A stretch of 64,000 nt of DNA, taken from positions 2,932,001 through 2,996,000 of the forward strand of contig NZ_CP046252.1 of the NCBI RefSeq assembly GCF_009720145.1, given 5' to 3'. The notes beneath the pieces are model-generated. The model saw only the letters and a list, made by a program, of their open reading frames with translations. It was not told the origin of the DNA and did no database searches. The position numbers and the translations under genes are program-made. Source of the stretch: Sphingobium sp. CAP-1. GTDB lineage: Bacteria; Pseudomonadota; Alphaproteobacteria; Sphingomonadales; Sphingomonadaceae. This document shows positions 48,120-57,443 of this stretch, one piece after another. Numbering within the stretch: position 1 is the stretch's first letter; each line of letters begins with the position of its first letter.

Positions 48120-49307
48120 ATGCGCCTGCCTGGTCCCGACGATATATTCTGCCTGTTCGATGATGCGCGCGCGCGCGGTGCGGCGCCGGCACGCCTCTAC
48201 CGCGATCCCGTGGCGATCATCGCGGCGCAGACCATGGCGCAGGTGCAGCCCGCGCTCGACCGCATCGCCGAGGCGCGCGAGGCGGGGCTGCATGTCGCGG
48301 GCTATATGGCCTATGAGGCGGGGCTGGCGCTGGAGGAGCGACTGGCGCCGATCGCGCGGCGGCGCGAGGGGGGCGGGGCGCCCCTGCTATGGTTCGGCCT
48401 GTTTGAAGGGGTGCGGCTGATCGCGCCCGACGACCTGCCGGCGATGCTGCCCGATCCGGCCGGCGCGACCGTCGGCCCGCTGCGGCCGCTGGTCGACGAG
48501 GCGGCCTATCATGCCGCCTTCGATCGGGTACAGGATTTTATCCGCGCGGGCGACATCTATCAGGTCAATCTGACCTTTCCCTGCGATGTGGATGTGGCGG
48601 GCGATCCGATGGCGCTCTATGCCGCGACCCGGCCGCGCGCGGCGGCGGGCTATGGCGGCGTGATCCGCACCGGCGGGCGGACGATCCTGTCCTTTTCGCC
48701 CGAACTCTTCTTTACCCAGGTGCGCGGCCAGTTGACGGCGCGGCCGATGAAGGGGACGGCGACCCGATCGACGGATGCGGCGGAGGATGCGGCGCTCGCT
48801 GCCTGGCTGGAGAGCGACGCCAAGCAGCGCGCCGAAAATCTGATGATCGTGGACCTGCTGCGCAACGACCTGTCGCGCGTGTCGGGTGCAGGCAGCGTGA
48901 CCGTGCCGGACCTGTTCAAGGTCGAAACCTATCCGACCGTGCATCAACTGGTGTCGACGGTGCGCGCGCGCATCCTGCCGGGCCTGTCGCCGGTCGACGT
49001 GCTGCGCGTGCTGTTCCCCTGCGGATCGATCACCGGCGCGCCCAAGGTGCGGGCGATGGAGATTGTCGATGCGGTCGAGCCGTTCCCGCGTGGCGTCTAT
49101 ACCGGGGCGATGGGCTGGATCGACCCGGAGGGCGATGCCGCCTTCAATGTTGCCATCCGCACCATTTGCGTCGAAGAAGGAGCGGGGACAGGACGGCTGG
49201 GCCTGGGATCGGGCATCGTCGCGGATTCCGAAGCCGGGTCCGAATGGGCGGAATGCCTGGCCAAGGGGCGCTTCCTGTCGATCGATGATGGTGGGTGTGA
49301 AGATTGA
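48120..49307 (+). CDS. pabB: Aminodeoxychorismate synthase component I
   Basis: A 395-residue chorismate-using enzyme. Motifs: YHAAFDRVQDFIRAGDIYQVNLTFP, GRTILSFSPELFF, LTARPMKGTATR (with the PIKGT-type Lys, here PMKGT), NLMIVDLLRNDLSRVSGAGSV, VHQLVSTVRARI, LFPCGSITGAPKVRAMEIV, GVYTGAMGWIDPEG, GSGIVADSEAGSEWAECLAK. It makes 4-amino-4-deoxychorismate for folate with a glutaminase subunit not visible here. ATG 48120 is taken as start, with only a weak ribosome site (AAGAAG). The gene overlaps the following lyase gene by TGATG. Confidence 0.9.
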   Translation: MRLPGPDDIFCLFDDARARGAAPARLYRDPVAIIAAQTMAQVQPALDRIAEAREAGLHVAGYMAYEAGLALEERLAPIARRREGGGAPLLWFGLFEGVRLIAPDDLPAMLPDPAGATVGPLRPLVDEAAYHAAFDRVQDFIRAGDIYQVNLTFPCDVDVAGDPMALYAATRPRAAAGYGGVIRTGGRTILSFSPELFFTQVRGQLTARPMKGTATRSTDAAEDAALAAWLESDAKQRAENLMIVDLLRNDLSRVSGAGSVTVPDLFKVETYPTVHQLVSTVRARILPGLSPVDVLRVLFPCGSITGAPKVRAMEIVDAVEPFPRGVYTGAMGWIDPEGDAAFNVAIRTICVEEGAGTGRLGLGSGIVADSEAGSEWAECLAKGRFLSIDDGGCED

Positions 49308-49930
49308 TGGCATTGGCTGACGGACGGTTCGACCTGCTGGAAACCATGGCGTTCGACCCGCTTGAAGGCGTGCGGTTGCTGGAACTGCATCTGACGCGGA
49401 TGAAGGCCAGTGCGGAATCGCTGGGTTTCGGTTTCGATCGCCATGCCGTGCGCAACGAATTGCAGGCCGCGACTTTCCGCTTGCGGGAAAAGAGCCGGGT
49501 GCGGCTGCTGGTGTCGCGCCGGGGATCGGTGGCGATCGAGGTGCGCGACCATCGCACCTGGCCGCAGGCGATCGTGCCGGTGGCGGTGGTGCCGCGCAAC
49601 GCGCCCGCCGACGACATGCGGTTGCAGCACAAGACCACCGACCGCAGCCTCTATCGCGACGCGCTGCGGCGTGGCGGCACCTATGAGGTGTTGATGACCG
49701 ATGCGGACGGCTATCTGACCGAAGGCACTTTCTCCACCATCTTTGTCGAGCGCGGCGACAAGCTGGTGACGCCGCCGGCTGCGCGCGGGCTGTTGCCGGG
49801 CATATTGCGGCAAAGCCTGATCGACATGGGTGAGGCGATCGAGGGCGATCTGCGCCCGCGCGATCTGGAGCGCGGCTTCTTCATCGGCAACGCATCGCGC
49901 GGCATGGTCGCGGCGACACTGGCGCGCTGA
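49307..49930 (+). CDS. pabC: Class IV aminotransferase, probable aminodeoxychorismate lyase
   Basis: A 207-residue fold-type IV PLP enzyme. The catalytic Lys is in LQHKTTDRSLYRDALRR, and TEGTFSTIFVERGDKLVTPPAARGLLPGILRQSLIDMGEAIEG is the phosphate/cofactor segment. Translational coupling to pabB makes lyase activity (4-amino-4-deoxychorismate to p-aminobenzoate) the natural assignment. It is shorter than typical PabC, starting directly with the small domain. Confidence 0.82.
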   Translation: MALADGRFDLLETMAFDPLEGVRLLELHLTRMKASAESLGFGFDRHAVRNELQAATFRLREKSRVRLLVSRRGSVAIEVRDHRTWPQAIVPVAVVPRNAPADDMRLQHKTTDRSLYRDALRRGGTYEVLMTDADGYLTEGTFSTIFVERGDKLVTPPAARGLLPGILRQSLIDMGEAIEGDLRPRDLERGFFIGNASRGMVAATLAR

Positions 49931-50070
49931 TTGCGGCAGGATAGCCACTCTATTCTGCCGTAAAGCCATTAAGCGCCATCTGGCCGGTTGCCCCTGCGTC
50001 CGTTGCGCACTAAGGGACGCCGCGTCCGCATCTGTTGCGGGCAAGGGGTTATCCAGGAAAGATTCGAATC

Positions 50071-51273
50071 ATGAGCCAGACTTCCGCCGCCCTCGGTCGC
50101 ATCCAGCCGTCCGCCACGCTCGCCATGAGCGCCCGCGTGAACGCGCTCAAAGCCGAAGGCGTGGACGTTATTGGCCTGTCCGCCGGTGAACCCGATTTCG
50201 ACACGCCCGATTTCGTCAAGGAAGCCGGGGTCGAGGCGATCCGCAAGAATCTGACCCGCTATACCGATGTGGACGGCACCGCCGATGTCAAGGAAGCCGT
50301 CATATTCAAGTTTAAGCGCGACAATGGCCTGCTCTACAAGCGCAGCCAGATCAGCGTGAATTCGGGCGGCAAGCACACCCTGTTCAACGCGCTGGTCGCG
50401 ACCGTCGATGTGGGTGATGAAGTTATCATTCCGGCGCCTTACTGGGTCAGCTATCCCGACATCGTGAACTTCGCCGGCGGCACGCCGGTCTTTATCGAAG
50501 GGCCGGCGTCGCAGGGCTACAAGATCACCGCCGCGCAACTCGATGCCGCGATCACCCCGCGCACCAAATGGGTGATGCTCAATTCGCCGTCCAACCCGTC
50601 GGGCGCCGCCTATTCGGCCGATGAACTGAAGGCGCTGGCCGACGTGCTGCTGCGTCACCCGCATGTGCTGGTGATGACCGACGATATGTATGAGCATGTC
50701 TGGTATGCATCGACCCCCTTCGCAACCATCGCGCAGGTCTGCCCGGAGTTGTATGACCGCACGCTGACGGTCAATGGCTGCTCCAAGGCTTTCTCGATGA
50801 CCGGCTGGAGGATTGGCTTTGCCGGCGGTCCCGAATGGATCATCAAGGCGATGAGCAAGCTCCAGTCGCAGTCGACCAGCAACCCCTGCTCGATCAGCCA
50901 GGCCGCCGCCGTCGCCGCGCTGACCGGCCCGCAGGATTTCCTGGAAGATCGCAACGCCGTGTTCAAGAAGCGTCGCGACATGGTCGTCGCGATGCTGAAC
51001 GACGCGCCGGGCCTCGATTGTCCGACGCCTGAAGGCGCCTTCTACGTCTATCCCGACGCCAGTGGCGTGATCGGCAAGGTGACGCCCAAGGGCAAGCTGA
51101 TCGACAGCGACGAAGCGCTGATCGGTTATTTCCTGGACGAAGCCAAGGTCGCCGCCGTGCATGGCGCCGCCTTCGGCCTGTCGCCGGCCTTCCGCATCAG
51201 CTACGCAACGTCGGACGAGGTGCTGAAAAAGGCCTGCACGCGCATTCAGGAAGCGTGCGCCGCGCTGAAATAA
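50071..51273 (+). CDS. Aspartate-type aminotransferase (class I)
   Basis: A 400-residue PLP enzyme: ATLAMSARVNALKAEGVDVIGLSAGEPDFDTPDFVKEAG, SGGKHTLFNALVATVDVGDEVIIPAPYWVSYPDIVNFAGG, LNSPSNPSGAAYS, MTDDMYEHVWY, and the Schiff-base Lys in NGCSKAFSMTGWRIGFAGGP. The sequence is of the alphaproteobacterial 1b aspartate/prephenate-aminotransferase subgroup, so it may also transaminate prephenate. AGGAAAG lies 12 nt before the ATG. A strong terminator follows. Confidence 0.93.
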   Translation: MSQTSAALGRIQPSATLAMSARVNALKAEGVDVIGLSAGEPDFDTPDFVKEAGVEAIRKNLTRYTDVDGTADVKEAVIFKFKRDNGLLYKRSQISVNSGGKHTLFNALVATVDVGDEVIIPAPYWVSYPDIVNFAGGTPVFIEGPASQGYKITAAQLDAAITPRTKWVMLNSPSNPSGAAYSADELKALADVLLRHPHVLVMTDDMYEHVWYASTPFATIAQVCPELYDRTLTVNGCSKAFSMTGWRIGFAGGPEWIIKAMSKLQSQSTSNPCSISQAAAVAALTGPQDFLEDRNAVFKKRRDMVVAMLNDAPGLDCPTPEGAFYVYPDASGVIGKVTPKGKLIDSDEALIGYFLDEAKVAAVHGAAFGLSPAFRISYATSDEVLKKACTRIQEACAALK

Positions 51274-51305
51274 GCGTATTCTTCGCTGGTGCAGCGAACA
51301 GGAAG

Positions 51306-51328
51306 CCGGCGTGAAAGCGCCGGTTTTT
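51306..51328 (+). terminator. Intrinsic terminator of the aminotransferase gene
   Basis: CCGGCG (51306-51311) and CGCCGG (51318-51323) pair around TGAAAG, followed by five T. It begins 32 nt after the stop codon. Confidence 0.88.
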
Positions 51329-51566
51329 CTATCCTGTCAAAAAATGGAAACGGTCTTTTTCGCGCCGCAGCGTCTTGCGATTGTCGCGATGCGCTCTATA
51401 TGCCCGTTGCACATGGAAACTGAATAAGAGGCTGCGTTCGTCGTTCTGTTCCCTGCATTGGTCGAAACCCGCTCACGCCGGGCCGGCCGTTCAGTCAGGG
51501 GCAAGGCGAATGAATATAGCCGGACAGCCGGCACGACCGGCAATAGAAGGTAGAAAGGCGTTTGCC

Positions 51567-51719
51567 ATGATGGCGTTTCTGAAATCCGACCTGTTCCTGC
51601 GCTTTCTGGGCGGGTTTGCGATCGGCGCTGTCGGCATGTTCCTGCTCCAGCCATCGGAACCGCCGATGTTCGGTTCCACCGCTGTCGCTGCGACGCAAAG
51701 CCATGGCGCGGCGCTCTAA
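51567..51719 (+). CDS. Small single-pass membrane protein upstream of msrA
   Basis: A 50-residue frame, MMAFLKSDLFLRFLGGFAIG followed by AVGMFLLQPSEPPMFG and a polar end. One hydrophobic segment spans about 8-27. AAAGGCG lies 8 nt before the start and the gene overlaps the msrA start by 17 nt, which suggests coupling. Unknown function. Confidence 0.5.
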   Translation: MMAFLKSDLFLRFLGGFAIGAVGMFLLQPSEPPMFGSTAVAATQSHGAAL

Positions 51720-52377
51720 GCCTTTCCTTCTCGCTTTCCTCGCGGCACTTGCCGCCGCTTCCCCGCTATATGCCGAAGGCACCGTGCCGGCGCCGGTTCC
51801 CGCGACAGATGCCGTCCCGACCCGCAAGCTGGAAACCGCCATTTTCGCCGGCGGCTGCTATTGGGGCGTGGAGGGGGTATTCTCCCATGTCAAAGGTGTT
51901 CATCTCGCTGTTTCCGGCTTTGCCGGCGGCCCAGGGGATCGACGGGTCGATTATGAGACGGTGAGCAATGGCGACACCGGATTTGCCGAGTCGGTCCGCG
52001 TCACCTATGATCCCGCCATCGTCAGCTATGGCACGTTGCTGCGCATCTTCTTCTCGGTCATCGCTGATCCGACGACACTCAATTATCAGCGCCCCGACAG
52101 CGGCACCCAATATCGCAGCGCGCTGTTTCCGCTCAATGCCGAACAGGACAGGGTGGCCCATGCCTATCTGGCGCAACTGGGCAGGAGCGGGCTGTGGCGC
52201 GACCCGATCGTGACGCGGGTGGAGCGCTTCACCGGCTTTCAGGACGCGGCGGCGGACCATCAGGATTTCCTGCGCAAAAATCCCTGGCACCCCTATATAC
52301 TGCGCTGGGACAAGCCCAAGATTGCCGCGCTGAAGGCCATGTTCCCGACGCTCTACCGAGAAAAGCCGTCGGCCTGA
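51703..52377 (+). CDS. msrA: Peptide methionine-S-sulfoxide reductase, exported
   Basis: A 224-residue MsrA with a signal peptide (RRSKPFLLAFLAALAAASPLYA). The catalytic motif is AGGCYWGVEGVFSHVKGV (family GCFWG, here with Tyr), followed by GFAGGPGDRRVDYETVSNGDTGFAESVRVTYDP, LLRIFFSVIADPTTLNYQRPDSGTQYRSALFP and a C-terminal HQDFLRKNPWHPYI. It repairs oxidised methionines of periplasmic proteins. C-terminal resolving Cys are not evident, so regeneration may follow a one-Cys-type route. Confidence 0.9.
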   Translation: MARRSKPFLLAFLAALAAASPLYAEGTVPAPVPATDAVPTRKLETAIFAGGCYWGVEGVFSHVKGVHLAVSGFAGGPGDRRVDYETVSNGDTGFAESVRVTYDPAIVSYGTLLRIFFSVIADPTTLNYQRPDSGTQYRSALFPLNAEQDRVAHAYLAQLGRSGLWRDPIVTRVERFTGFQDAAADHQDFLRKNPWHPYILRWDKPKIAALKAMFPTLYREKPSA

Positions 52378-52381
52378 AGGG

Positions 52382-52912
52382 TCAGCGCGCCTGCCTGACA
52401 GAGATGGTCAGGCTGCGCACCTTGCGGCGATAGACATTGACGCCAGCCTGCACCGTGACGCCGGGCTTGACCGTCCAGACCGCCAGATCATCTTCCTTTG
52501 GGTCACCGGGGCCGAGCGCGGGTTCGCCGGCGTTGAGGCTGGGCGACACGATTGCGGCGACATCCCTGCCGGTCAGGCGCGTCGTGCCCGATCTCGTGAC
52601 TTGGCACACGGCATTATATGCGTCGCCATTGGGCGTCACGAGGGACAGCAGCATCCCGTTCTTGTGAAACAGGCGGGGAATGACGATGAGACCGTTGCCC
52701 GATATGAGCCGAGGCGTCGTTTCCGTCCAGCCTTGCGTCACGATATGGGCGGCTATGGCATCCAGATCGGGAAAGCCCCGGCGACAGCTTTCGTTAAAGG
52801 CCTGAAGCAGGAGGGCGGGATCGGCTTCCGGTTCGTCGCGGGCGTGGGCGGTCAGTGGGGCAGTAGCCAGTGACAGCAGCAGGGCGAGAGTGGCAGGCAG
52901 GGGAGAGGGCAT
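52382..52912 (-). CDS. Secreted protein of unknown function
   Basis: A 176-residue product with a clear signal peptide (LPATLALLLSLATAPLTAHA). The mature part contains LLQAFNESCRRGFPDLDAIAAHIVTQGW, a mid-section GLIVIPRLFHKNGMLLSLVTPNGDAYNAVCQVTR, and a basic beta-strand end NVYRRKVRSLTISVRQ. The first part resembles small periplasmic proteins with 'F...C....p....v...l...GW' openings. The family is not named with confidence. Confidence 0.75.
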   Translation of the reverse strand: MPSPLPATLALLLSLATAPLTAHARDEPEADPALLLQAFNESCRRGFPDLDAIAAHIVTQGWTETTPRLISGNGLIVIPRLFHKNGMLLSLVTPNGDAYNAVCQVTRSGTTRLTGRDVAAIVSPSLNAGEPALGPGDPKEDDLAVWTVKPGVTVQAGVNVYRRKVRSLTISVRQAR

Positions 52913-53026
52913 GGGGCGACGGCTCCTTGCGGTAATTCCGTCCGGGCCTAGCCAGATCTGCTTAAAACTCGGTGAAACAGGGTGGGGCAGGCGGATGGTT
53001 CCGCGCTGCCCCGCAATCCGTAGCGC

Positions 53027-53572
53027 TTATTTCGGGGCCAGCACCATCAGCATCTGGCGGCCTTCCATGCGCGGATAAGCTTCGACCTTGGCGATTTCGG
53101 CGACATTTTCGGCCACGCGCTGGAGCAGGTTCATGCCCAGTTGCTGGTGGCTGAGTTCGCGGCCGCGGAAGCGCAGGGTGATCTTCACCTTGTCGCCGTC
53201 GCCGATGAAATCATGGACCTTCTTCATCTTCGTATCATAGTCATGATCGTCGATGTTCGGACGCATCTTGATTTCTTTAAGTTCCTGAGTCTTTTGCGTC
53301 TTGCGGGCGATATTCGCCTTTTTCTGCGCTTCGTACTTGAACTTGCCGATATCCAGGAACTTGCAGACCGGCGGATCGGCGTTGGGCGAGACTTCCACGA
53401 GATCGAGGCCGACCTCATAGGCCTGTTCGATCGCCTCCTGCGTAAACATCACACCGAGATTTTCGCCCTCGTCATCGATCACGCGCACCTTGGGCACGTT
53501 GATGAACTCATTATAGCGGGGGCCGGACTTCGGCGGCGGCGCCAGCGGGCGGCGCATCATCGGGGGACGTAT
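53027..53572 (-). CDS. infC: Translation initiation factor IF-3, probable ATA start codon
   Basis: A 181-residue factor: N-domain [26 protein letters not shown]...[31 protein letters not shown], linker [35 protein letters not shown]-domain [31 protein letters not shown]...MLMVLAPK. Two ATGs at 53558-53560 have no ribosome site, but an in-frame ATA at 53570-53572 has AGGAG exactly 8 nt upstream, giving [14 protein letters not shown]. Rare start codons are a conserved trait of infC used for autoregulation. Confidence 0.92.
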   Translation of the reverse strand: MRPPMMRRPLAPPPKSGPRYNEFINVPKVRVIDDEGENLGVMFTQEAIEQAYEVGLDLVEVSPNADPPVCKFLDIGKFKYEAQKKANIARKTQKTQELKEIKMRPNIDDHDYDTKMKKVHDFIGDGDKVKITLRFRGRELSHQQLGMNLLQRVAENVAEIAKVEAYPRMEGRQMLMVLAPK

Positions 53573-53616
53573 AGCAGTATCTCCTATGGTCGTTTCGAAA
53601 AACGGACGGCTCTTAG

Positions 53617-53675
53617 CGGCTTTTGCACAAAGCCGAAAGGGGTGCGTGCCCCCACCGTAGCGGAATCACGCACCC
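53617..53675 (-). promoter_or_regulatory. Two hairpins in the thrS-infC intergenic region
   Basis: In the direction of transcription a perfect 9-bp stem comes first (arms at 53640-53648 and 53667-53675, GGGTGCGTG/CACGCACCC), then a 7-bp stem with 5-nt loop (CGGCTTT/AAAGCCG, 53617-53635). Neither is followed by a clean U-tract. They may attenuate transcription from thrS into infC or shape the infC leader. Confidence 0.5.
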
Positions 53676-53691
53676 TTGCGGCATTTCTGCC

Positions 53692-55674
53692 TCAGCGCAT
53701 ATCGGGTGCCCTGGCCTCATTTGCAAGACGTTCGATGACATCGTCGAGCGAAAGGAAGCTCTGTCCCTCCTTGCCCAGTTCGCGCAGCGCCACCGTGCCC
53801 TCATCCGCTTCGCGGCGGCCGACGACCAGCAGATTCGGCACTTTTGCAAGGCTATGCTCGCGCACCTTGTAATTGATCTTCTCGTTGCGGACATCGAGTT
53901 CCGCGCGGATACCGGCCGCGCGCAGCTTTTCGACAGCGGCTTTCGCATAGTCGTCCGCGTCCGACACGATGGTCGCGACGACGGCCTGCACCGGGGCCAG
54001 CCACAGCGGGAATTTGCCCGCATAATGTTCGATCAATATGCCGATGAAGCGTTCATAGCTGCCGAAAATCGCGCGATGGAGCATCACCGGACGGTGCCGT
54101 TCGCCATCTTCGCCAATGTAGGAGGCGTCGAGTCGTTCGGGCAGCACGCGGTCGGACTGGATCGTGCCGACCTGCCAGGTGCGGCCAATCGCGTCGGTCA
54201 GATGCCATTCCAGCTTGGGCGCGTAGAAGGCGCCTTCGCCCGGCAATTCCTCCCAGCCGAACTCCGGCGTGTTGAGGCCGGCGGCGGCGACCGCGTTGCG
54301 CAGTTCCTCCTCCGCCTTGTCCCACATTTCTTCCGTGCCGAAGCGCTTTTCCGGGCGTAGCGCCAGCTTGATCGAGTAAGTGAAACCGAAATCCTTGTAG
54401 ATGCGGTCGGCCAGCGCACAGAAGGCGCGGACTTCCTCAACAATCTGGTCCTCGCGGCAGAAGATGTGGGCGTCATCCTGCGTGAACTGGCGCACCCGCA
54501 TCAGGCCGTGCAGCGCGCCATGCGGCTCGTTGCGGTGGCAGCAGCCATTTTCGTAGAAGCGCAGCGGCAGGTCGCGATAGCTTTTGATCCCCTGGCGGAA
54601 GATCAGGACGTGCGCCGGGCAGTTCATGGGCTTGAGCGCCATCCAGTCGACATCGTCCGACACCAGCGGGCCTTCATCCGCGACGTTCGGCACTTCGTCG
54701 GGGATGACGAACATATTTTCGCGATATTTGCCCCAGTGGCCGGACTGCTCCCACTGGCGGGCGTCCATCACCTGCGGCGTCTTGACCTCGCGATAGCCGG
54801 CATCGTCGATGGCACGGCGCATATAGGCTTCCAGCTCACGCCAGATCAGATAGCCCTTGGGGTGCCAGAATACGCTGCCATGGGCTTCCTGCTGGAGGTG
54901 GAACAGGTCCATCTCCGCGCCCAGCTTGCGATGGTCGCGCTTGCCCGCTTCTTCGAGGCGCGTCAGATGCTCGGCCAGTTGCTTCTTGTTGAGCCAGCCG
55001 GTGCCGTAGATGCGGCTGAGCATCGCGTTCTTCTGATCGCCACGCCAGTAGGCGCCGGACACGCGCGTCAGCTTGAACGCGGCCGGGTCCAGCTTGCCGG
55101 TGGAGGCCAGATGCGGGCCGCGGCACATGTCGTACCAGCCATCACCGCTATGATAGACGGTTAGTTCCTCGCCCTGTGGCAGTTCGGCGGCCCATTGCGC
55201 CTTGAACGTCTCGCCGGCCGCTTCCCACTGGGCGATCAGCGTGTCGCGGGCGATCACCTCGCGGCGCAGCGGCTTGTTGGCGGCGATGATCTTGCGCATT
55301 TCCGCTTCGATCGCGGGCAGGTCTTCTTCCGTGAAGGGGCGTTCGGCCGGCGCGAAGTCATAGTAGAAGCCGTCATCCGTCGCCGGGCCGAAGGTGATTT
55401 GCGTGCCCGGAAACAGCGCCTGCACCGCTTCGGCCAGCACATGGGCGAAGTCGTGGCGCGCCAGTTCCAGCGCGTCGGCCTCATCCTTCGCGGTTATAAG
55501 GGCAAGCTGCGAATCCTGCTCCAGCGGGCGGCCGATGTCGCGCAACTCGCCATCGACGCGTGCCGCGATGGCGGCTTTCGCCAGACCCGGCCCGATCGCC
55601 GCCGCAATGTCCGCCGGGGTAGTGCCGGGCGCGACTTCACGCACGGAACCATCGGGCAGGGTGATCTTGAGCAT
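53692..55674 (-). CDS. thrS: Threonyl-tRNA synthetase
   Basis: A 660-residue class II synthetase. The N-terminal TGS domain is [28 protein letters not shown]; the editing domain has [18 protein letters not shown] (the second His of HxxxH is Glu here, a form I recall from other alphaproteobacteria) and [19 protein letters not shown]; the catalytic core has [13 protein letters not shown] (zinc Cys), [26 protein letters not shown], and [28 protein letters not shown]; the anticodon domain starts [13 protein letters not shown]. Start ATG 55674; a GTG three codons earlier is possible. infC follows. Confidence 0.96.
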   Translation of the reverse strand: MLKITLPDGSVREVAPGTTPADIAAAIGPGLAKAAIAARVDGELRDIGRPLEQDSQLALITAKDEADALELARHDFAHVLAEAVQALFPGTQITFGPATDDGFYYDFAPAERPFTEEDLPAIEAEMRKIIAANKPLRREVIARDTLIAQWEAAGETFKAQWAAELPQGEELTVYHSGDGWYDMCRGPHLASTGKLDPAAFKLTRVSGAYWRGDQKNAMLSRIYGTGWLNKKQLAEHLTRLEEAGKRDHRKLGAEMDLFHLQQEAHGSVFWHPKGYLIWRELEAYMRRAIDDAGYREVKTPQVMDARQWEQSGHWGKYRENMFVIPDEVPNVADEGPLVSDDVDWMALKPMNCPAHVLIFRQGIKSYRDLPLRFYENGCCHRNEPHGALHGLMRVRQFTQDDAHIFCREDQIVEEVRAFCALADRIYKDFGFTYSIKLALRPEKRFGTEEMWDKAEEELRNAVAAAGLNTPEFGWEELPGEGAFYAPKLEWHLTDAIGRTWQVGTIQSDRVLPERLDASYIGEDGERHRPVMLHRAIFGSYERFIGILIEHYAGKFPLWLAPVQAVVATIVSDADDYAKAAVEKLRAAGIRAELDVRNEKINYKVREHSLAKVPNLLVVGRREADEGTVALRELGKEGQSFLSLDDVIERLANEARAPDMR

Positions 55675-55805
55675 GGCGGACACGGGTGGTCTTTCTGTAA
55701 AATGGCAGATTGGGCAGCCTGAATAGCCGCGCATTCCCCATAAATGGGCCGTCCGCACTGTCAATAGAAGGGCGCTTGCCAAAGCGGGCGATCAGGGGCA
55801 TGTTT

Positions 55806-55835
55806 CATGTGTTGATATATCATAATCAACACATG
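55806..55835. promoter_or_regulatory. Perfect inverted repeat upstream of the exbD-like gene, probable operator
   Basis: CATGTGTTGAT and ATCAACACATG are perfect 11-bp arms separated by ATATCATA. The repeat ends exactly where the ribosome site GAGGAGGG begins (55836) and contains a -10-like CATAAT. Occupancy would therefore block both promoter and translation start. The regulator is not identifiable. Confidence 0.7.
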
Positions 55836-55846
55836 AGGAGGGACTT

Positions 55847-56284
55847 ATGGCTTTGAGCTTCGCAAGACCCAATGCCCCGGATGCGGACGCGCCGATGGGG
55901 GAAATGAACACGACGCCGCTGATCGACGTGATGCTGGTGCTGCTGATCATGTTCATCATCACCATCCCGATCCAGACGCACAGCGTGGCCATCGACCTGC
56001 CGCAGACGCCGGTGACGCCGCAGCAGCCGATGCCCGATCCGGTCAAGAACAAGGTGACGATCGACGCGGGCGGCCTGATCCGCTGGAACGGCGCGGCGGT
56101 CGACCGGCTGACCTTGCGCCGCTATCTGGCGGCGACGCTGCGGATGCCGGTGGAGCCGGAATTGCAGTTTCAGCCCGACGCGACGGCCCGCTATGTCGCG
56201 GTCGATGAAGTGCTGGCCGACATCAAGCGATCGGGCGTGACCAAATTGGGTTTCATCGGCAATGAACGCTATCGCGACTTTTGA
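55847..56284 (+). CDS. Orphan ExbD/TolR-type protein
   Basis: A 145-residue membrane protein: a short cytoplasmic tail, MGEMNTTPLIDVMLVLLIMFIITIPI with the conserved Asp in the single transmembrane helix (PLIDVMLVLL), then a periplasmic domain (IDAGGLIRWNGAAVDRLTLRRYL...PDATARYVAVDEVLADIKRSGVTKLGFIG). ExbD works with ExbB and TonB to energise outer-membrane transport, but no exbB or tonB gene is nearby, so it probably joins a complex encoded elsewhere. GAGGAGGG lies 7 nt before the start. Expression is likely controlled by the inverted repeat in front. Confidence 0.88.
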   Translation: MALSFARPNAPDADAPMGEMNTTPLIDVMLVLLIMFIITIPIQTHSVAIDLPQTPVTPQQPMPDPVKNKVTIDAGGLIRWNGAAVDRLTLRRYLAATLRMPVEPELQFQPDATARYVAVDEVLADIKRSGVTKLGFIGNERYRDF

Positions 56285-56355
56285 TCCGACCTTCTGACTT
56301 GACCGGCCCTTGTCCCCGATGTCTTGTGATATCGGGGACTTGAGTGGGGGAATAG

Positions 56356-57441
56356 ATGACGGACGATGTGGACGCGCAGGCCAGTTTCGCGTTCGAGGGC
56401 AATTGGCGCGACTATGCGCCGATCGCCTTTACCAACCTGTTTCTGACGATCGTGACGCTGGGGATTTACCGTTTCTGGGCGACGGCACGGACCCGGCGCT
56501 ATCTCTGGGCCAACACGCGCTTCATCGACGACTGGCTGGAATGGACGGGGACGGGGAAGGAATTGTTCCTTGGTTTCCTGATGGTGTTGCTGCTGATCGG
56601 TCTGCCTTTCCTGTTTCTGCAATTCGGGGCGCAGGCGCTGGTCCTGCAAGGGCAGGCCACGCTGGCCGGGGTGTTGACCCTGCTGGCGGCCTTCACCATT
56701 TTCTATTTCGGCGGCGTCGCCCGCTTTCGCGCGCTGCGCTATCGCCTGAGCCGAACGTGGTGGCATGGTATAAGGGGCGGAAGCGATGATGCCGGCTGGG
56801 GCTATGGCGTGCAATATATGTGGCGCACCATGGTCGCCTATTTGCCGTTCGGTTTGTTGATTCCCTGGTCGATGATGTCCCTTTGGAATCGTCGCATGAA
56901 CCGGATGAACTTCGGGTCGGAGCCATTTGTTGCGCGGGGTCGCGCCCGGCCGCTGATGAAACGCTTTCTGCTCTTCTATCTGGCTCCGCTGCTGTTCGTG
57001 GTGCTGGCCGTGGCGACGGCAGGCACTTATGGCGGCGATCTGGGCGGGGTGCGGGTAACGTCCAGTTTCCCCCCGATCCTGCGCATCATTGCCTTTCTGG
57101 TGATTTTCGTGGGCGTCTATGTCCTGCTGGGGTTGATCGCCCTGGCCTATTATGCCGCCTTCCTGCGCGAGGCGATCGACAATCTGACGCTGGGCGGCCT
57201 GCAATTCTCGTTCGAGGCAAGCACGGACGACTGGCTGGCCTTGTTCTTCGGCGATATCGCGCTGGTGGTCTGTACATTGGGGATCGGCGCGATCTTCCTG
57301 GAATATCGCCACTGGAAATTCTTCATCACCCATCTGGGCGCGGCAGGCGAAATCTACACCGATCAGTTGACGCAGTCGCAGACCCGGACCGATCGCCATG
57401 GCGAAGGGCTGCTCGATGCGTTCGATGTGGGCGCCTTCTGA
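56356..57441 (+). CDS. DUF898 (YjgN-type) membrane protein
   Basis: A 361-residue protein with about eight hydrophobic segments. Two copies of the DUF898 repeat pattern are visible: FAFEGNWRDYAPIAFTNLFLTIVTLGIYRFWATARTRRYLWANTRF and later GGLQFSFEASTDDWLALFFGDIALVVCTLGIGAIFLEYRHWKFFITHL. The family has no assigned function but is often next to an M48 peptidase gene, as here (2 nt gap), which suggests that the two act together in the inner membrane. Confidence 0.88.
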   Translation: MTDDVDAQASFAFEGNWRDYAPIAFTNLFLTIVTLGIYRFWATARTRRYLWANTRFIDDWLEWTGTGKELFLGFLMVLLLIGLPFLFLQFGAQALVLQGQATLAGVLTLLAAFTIFYFGGVARFRALRYRLSRTWWHGIRGGSDDAGWGYGVQYMWRTMVAYLPFGLLIPWSMMSLWNRRMNRMNFGSEPFVARGRARPLMKRFLLFYLAPLLFVVLAVATAGTYGGDLGGVRVTSSFPPILRIIAFLVIFVGVYVLLGLIALAYYAAFLREAIDNLTLGGLQFSFEASTDDWLALFFGDIALVVCTLGIGAIFLEYRHWKFFITHLGAAGEIYTDQLTQSQTRTDRHGEGLLDAFDVGAF

Positions 57442-57443
57442 TC

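Noticed and set aside
56820..57443. In-frame N-terminal extension of the M48 peptidase
   Set aside because: It overlaps the DUF898 gene in another frame and has shadow composition; the ATG at 57444 starts a domain typical of the family.
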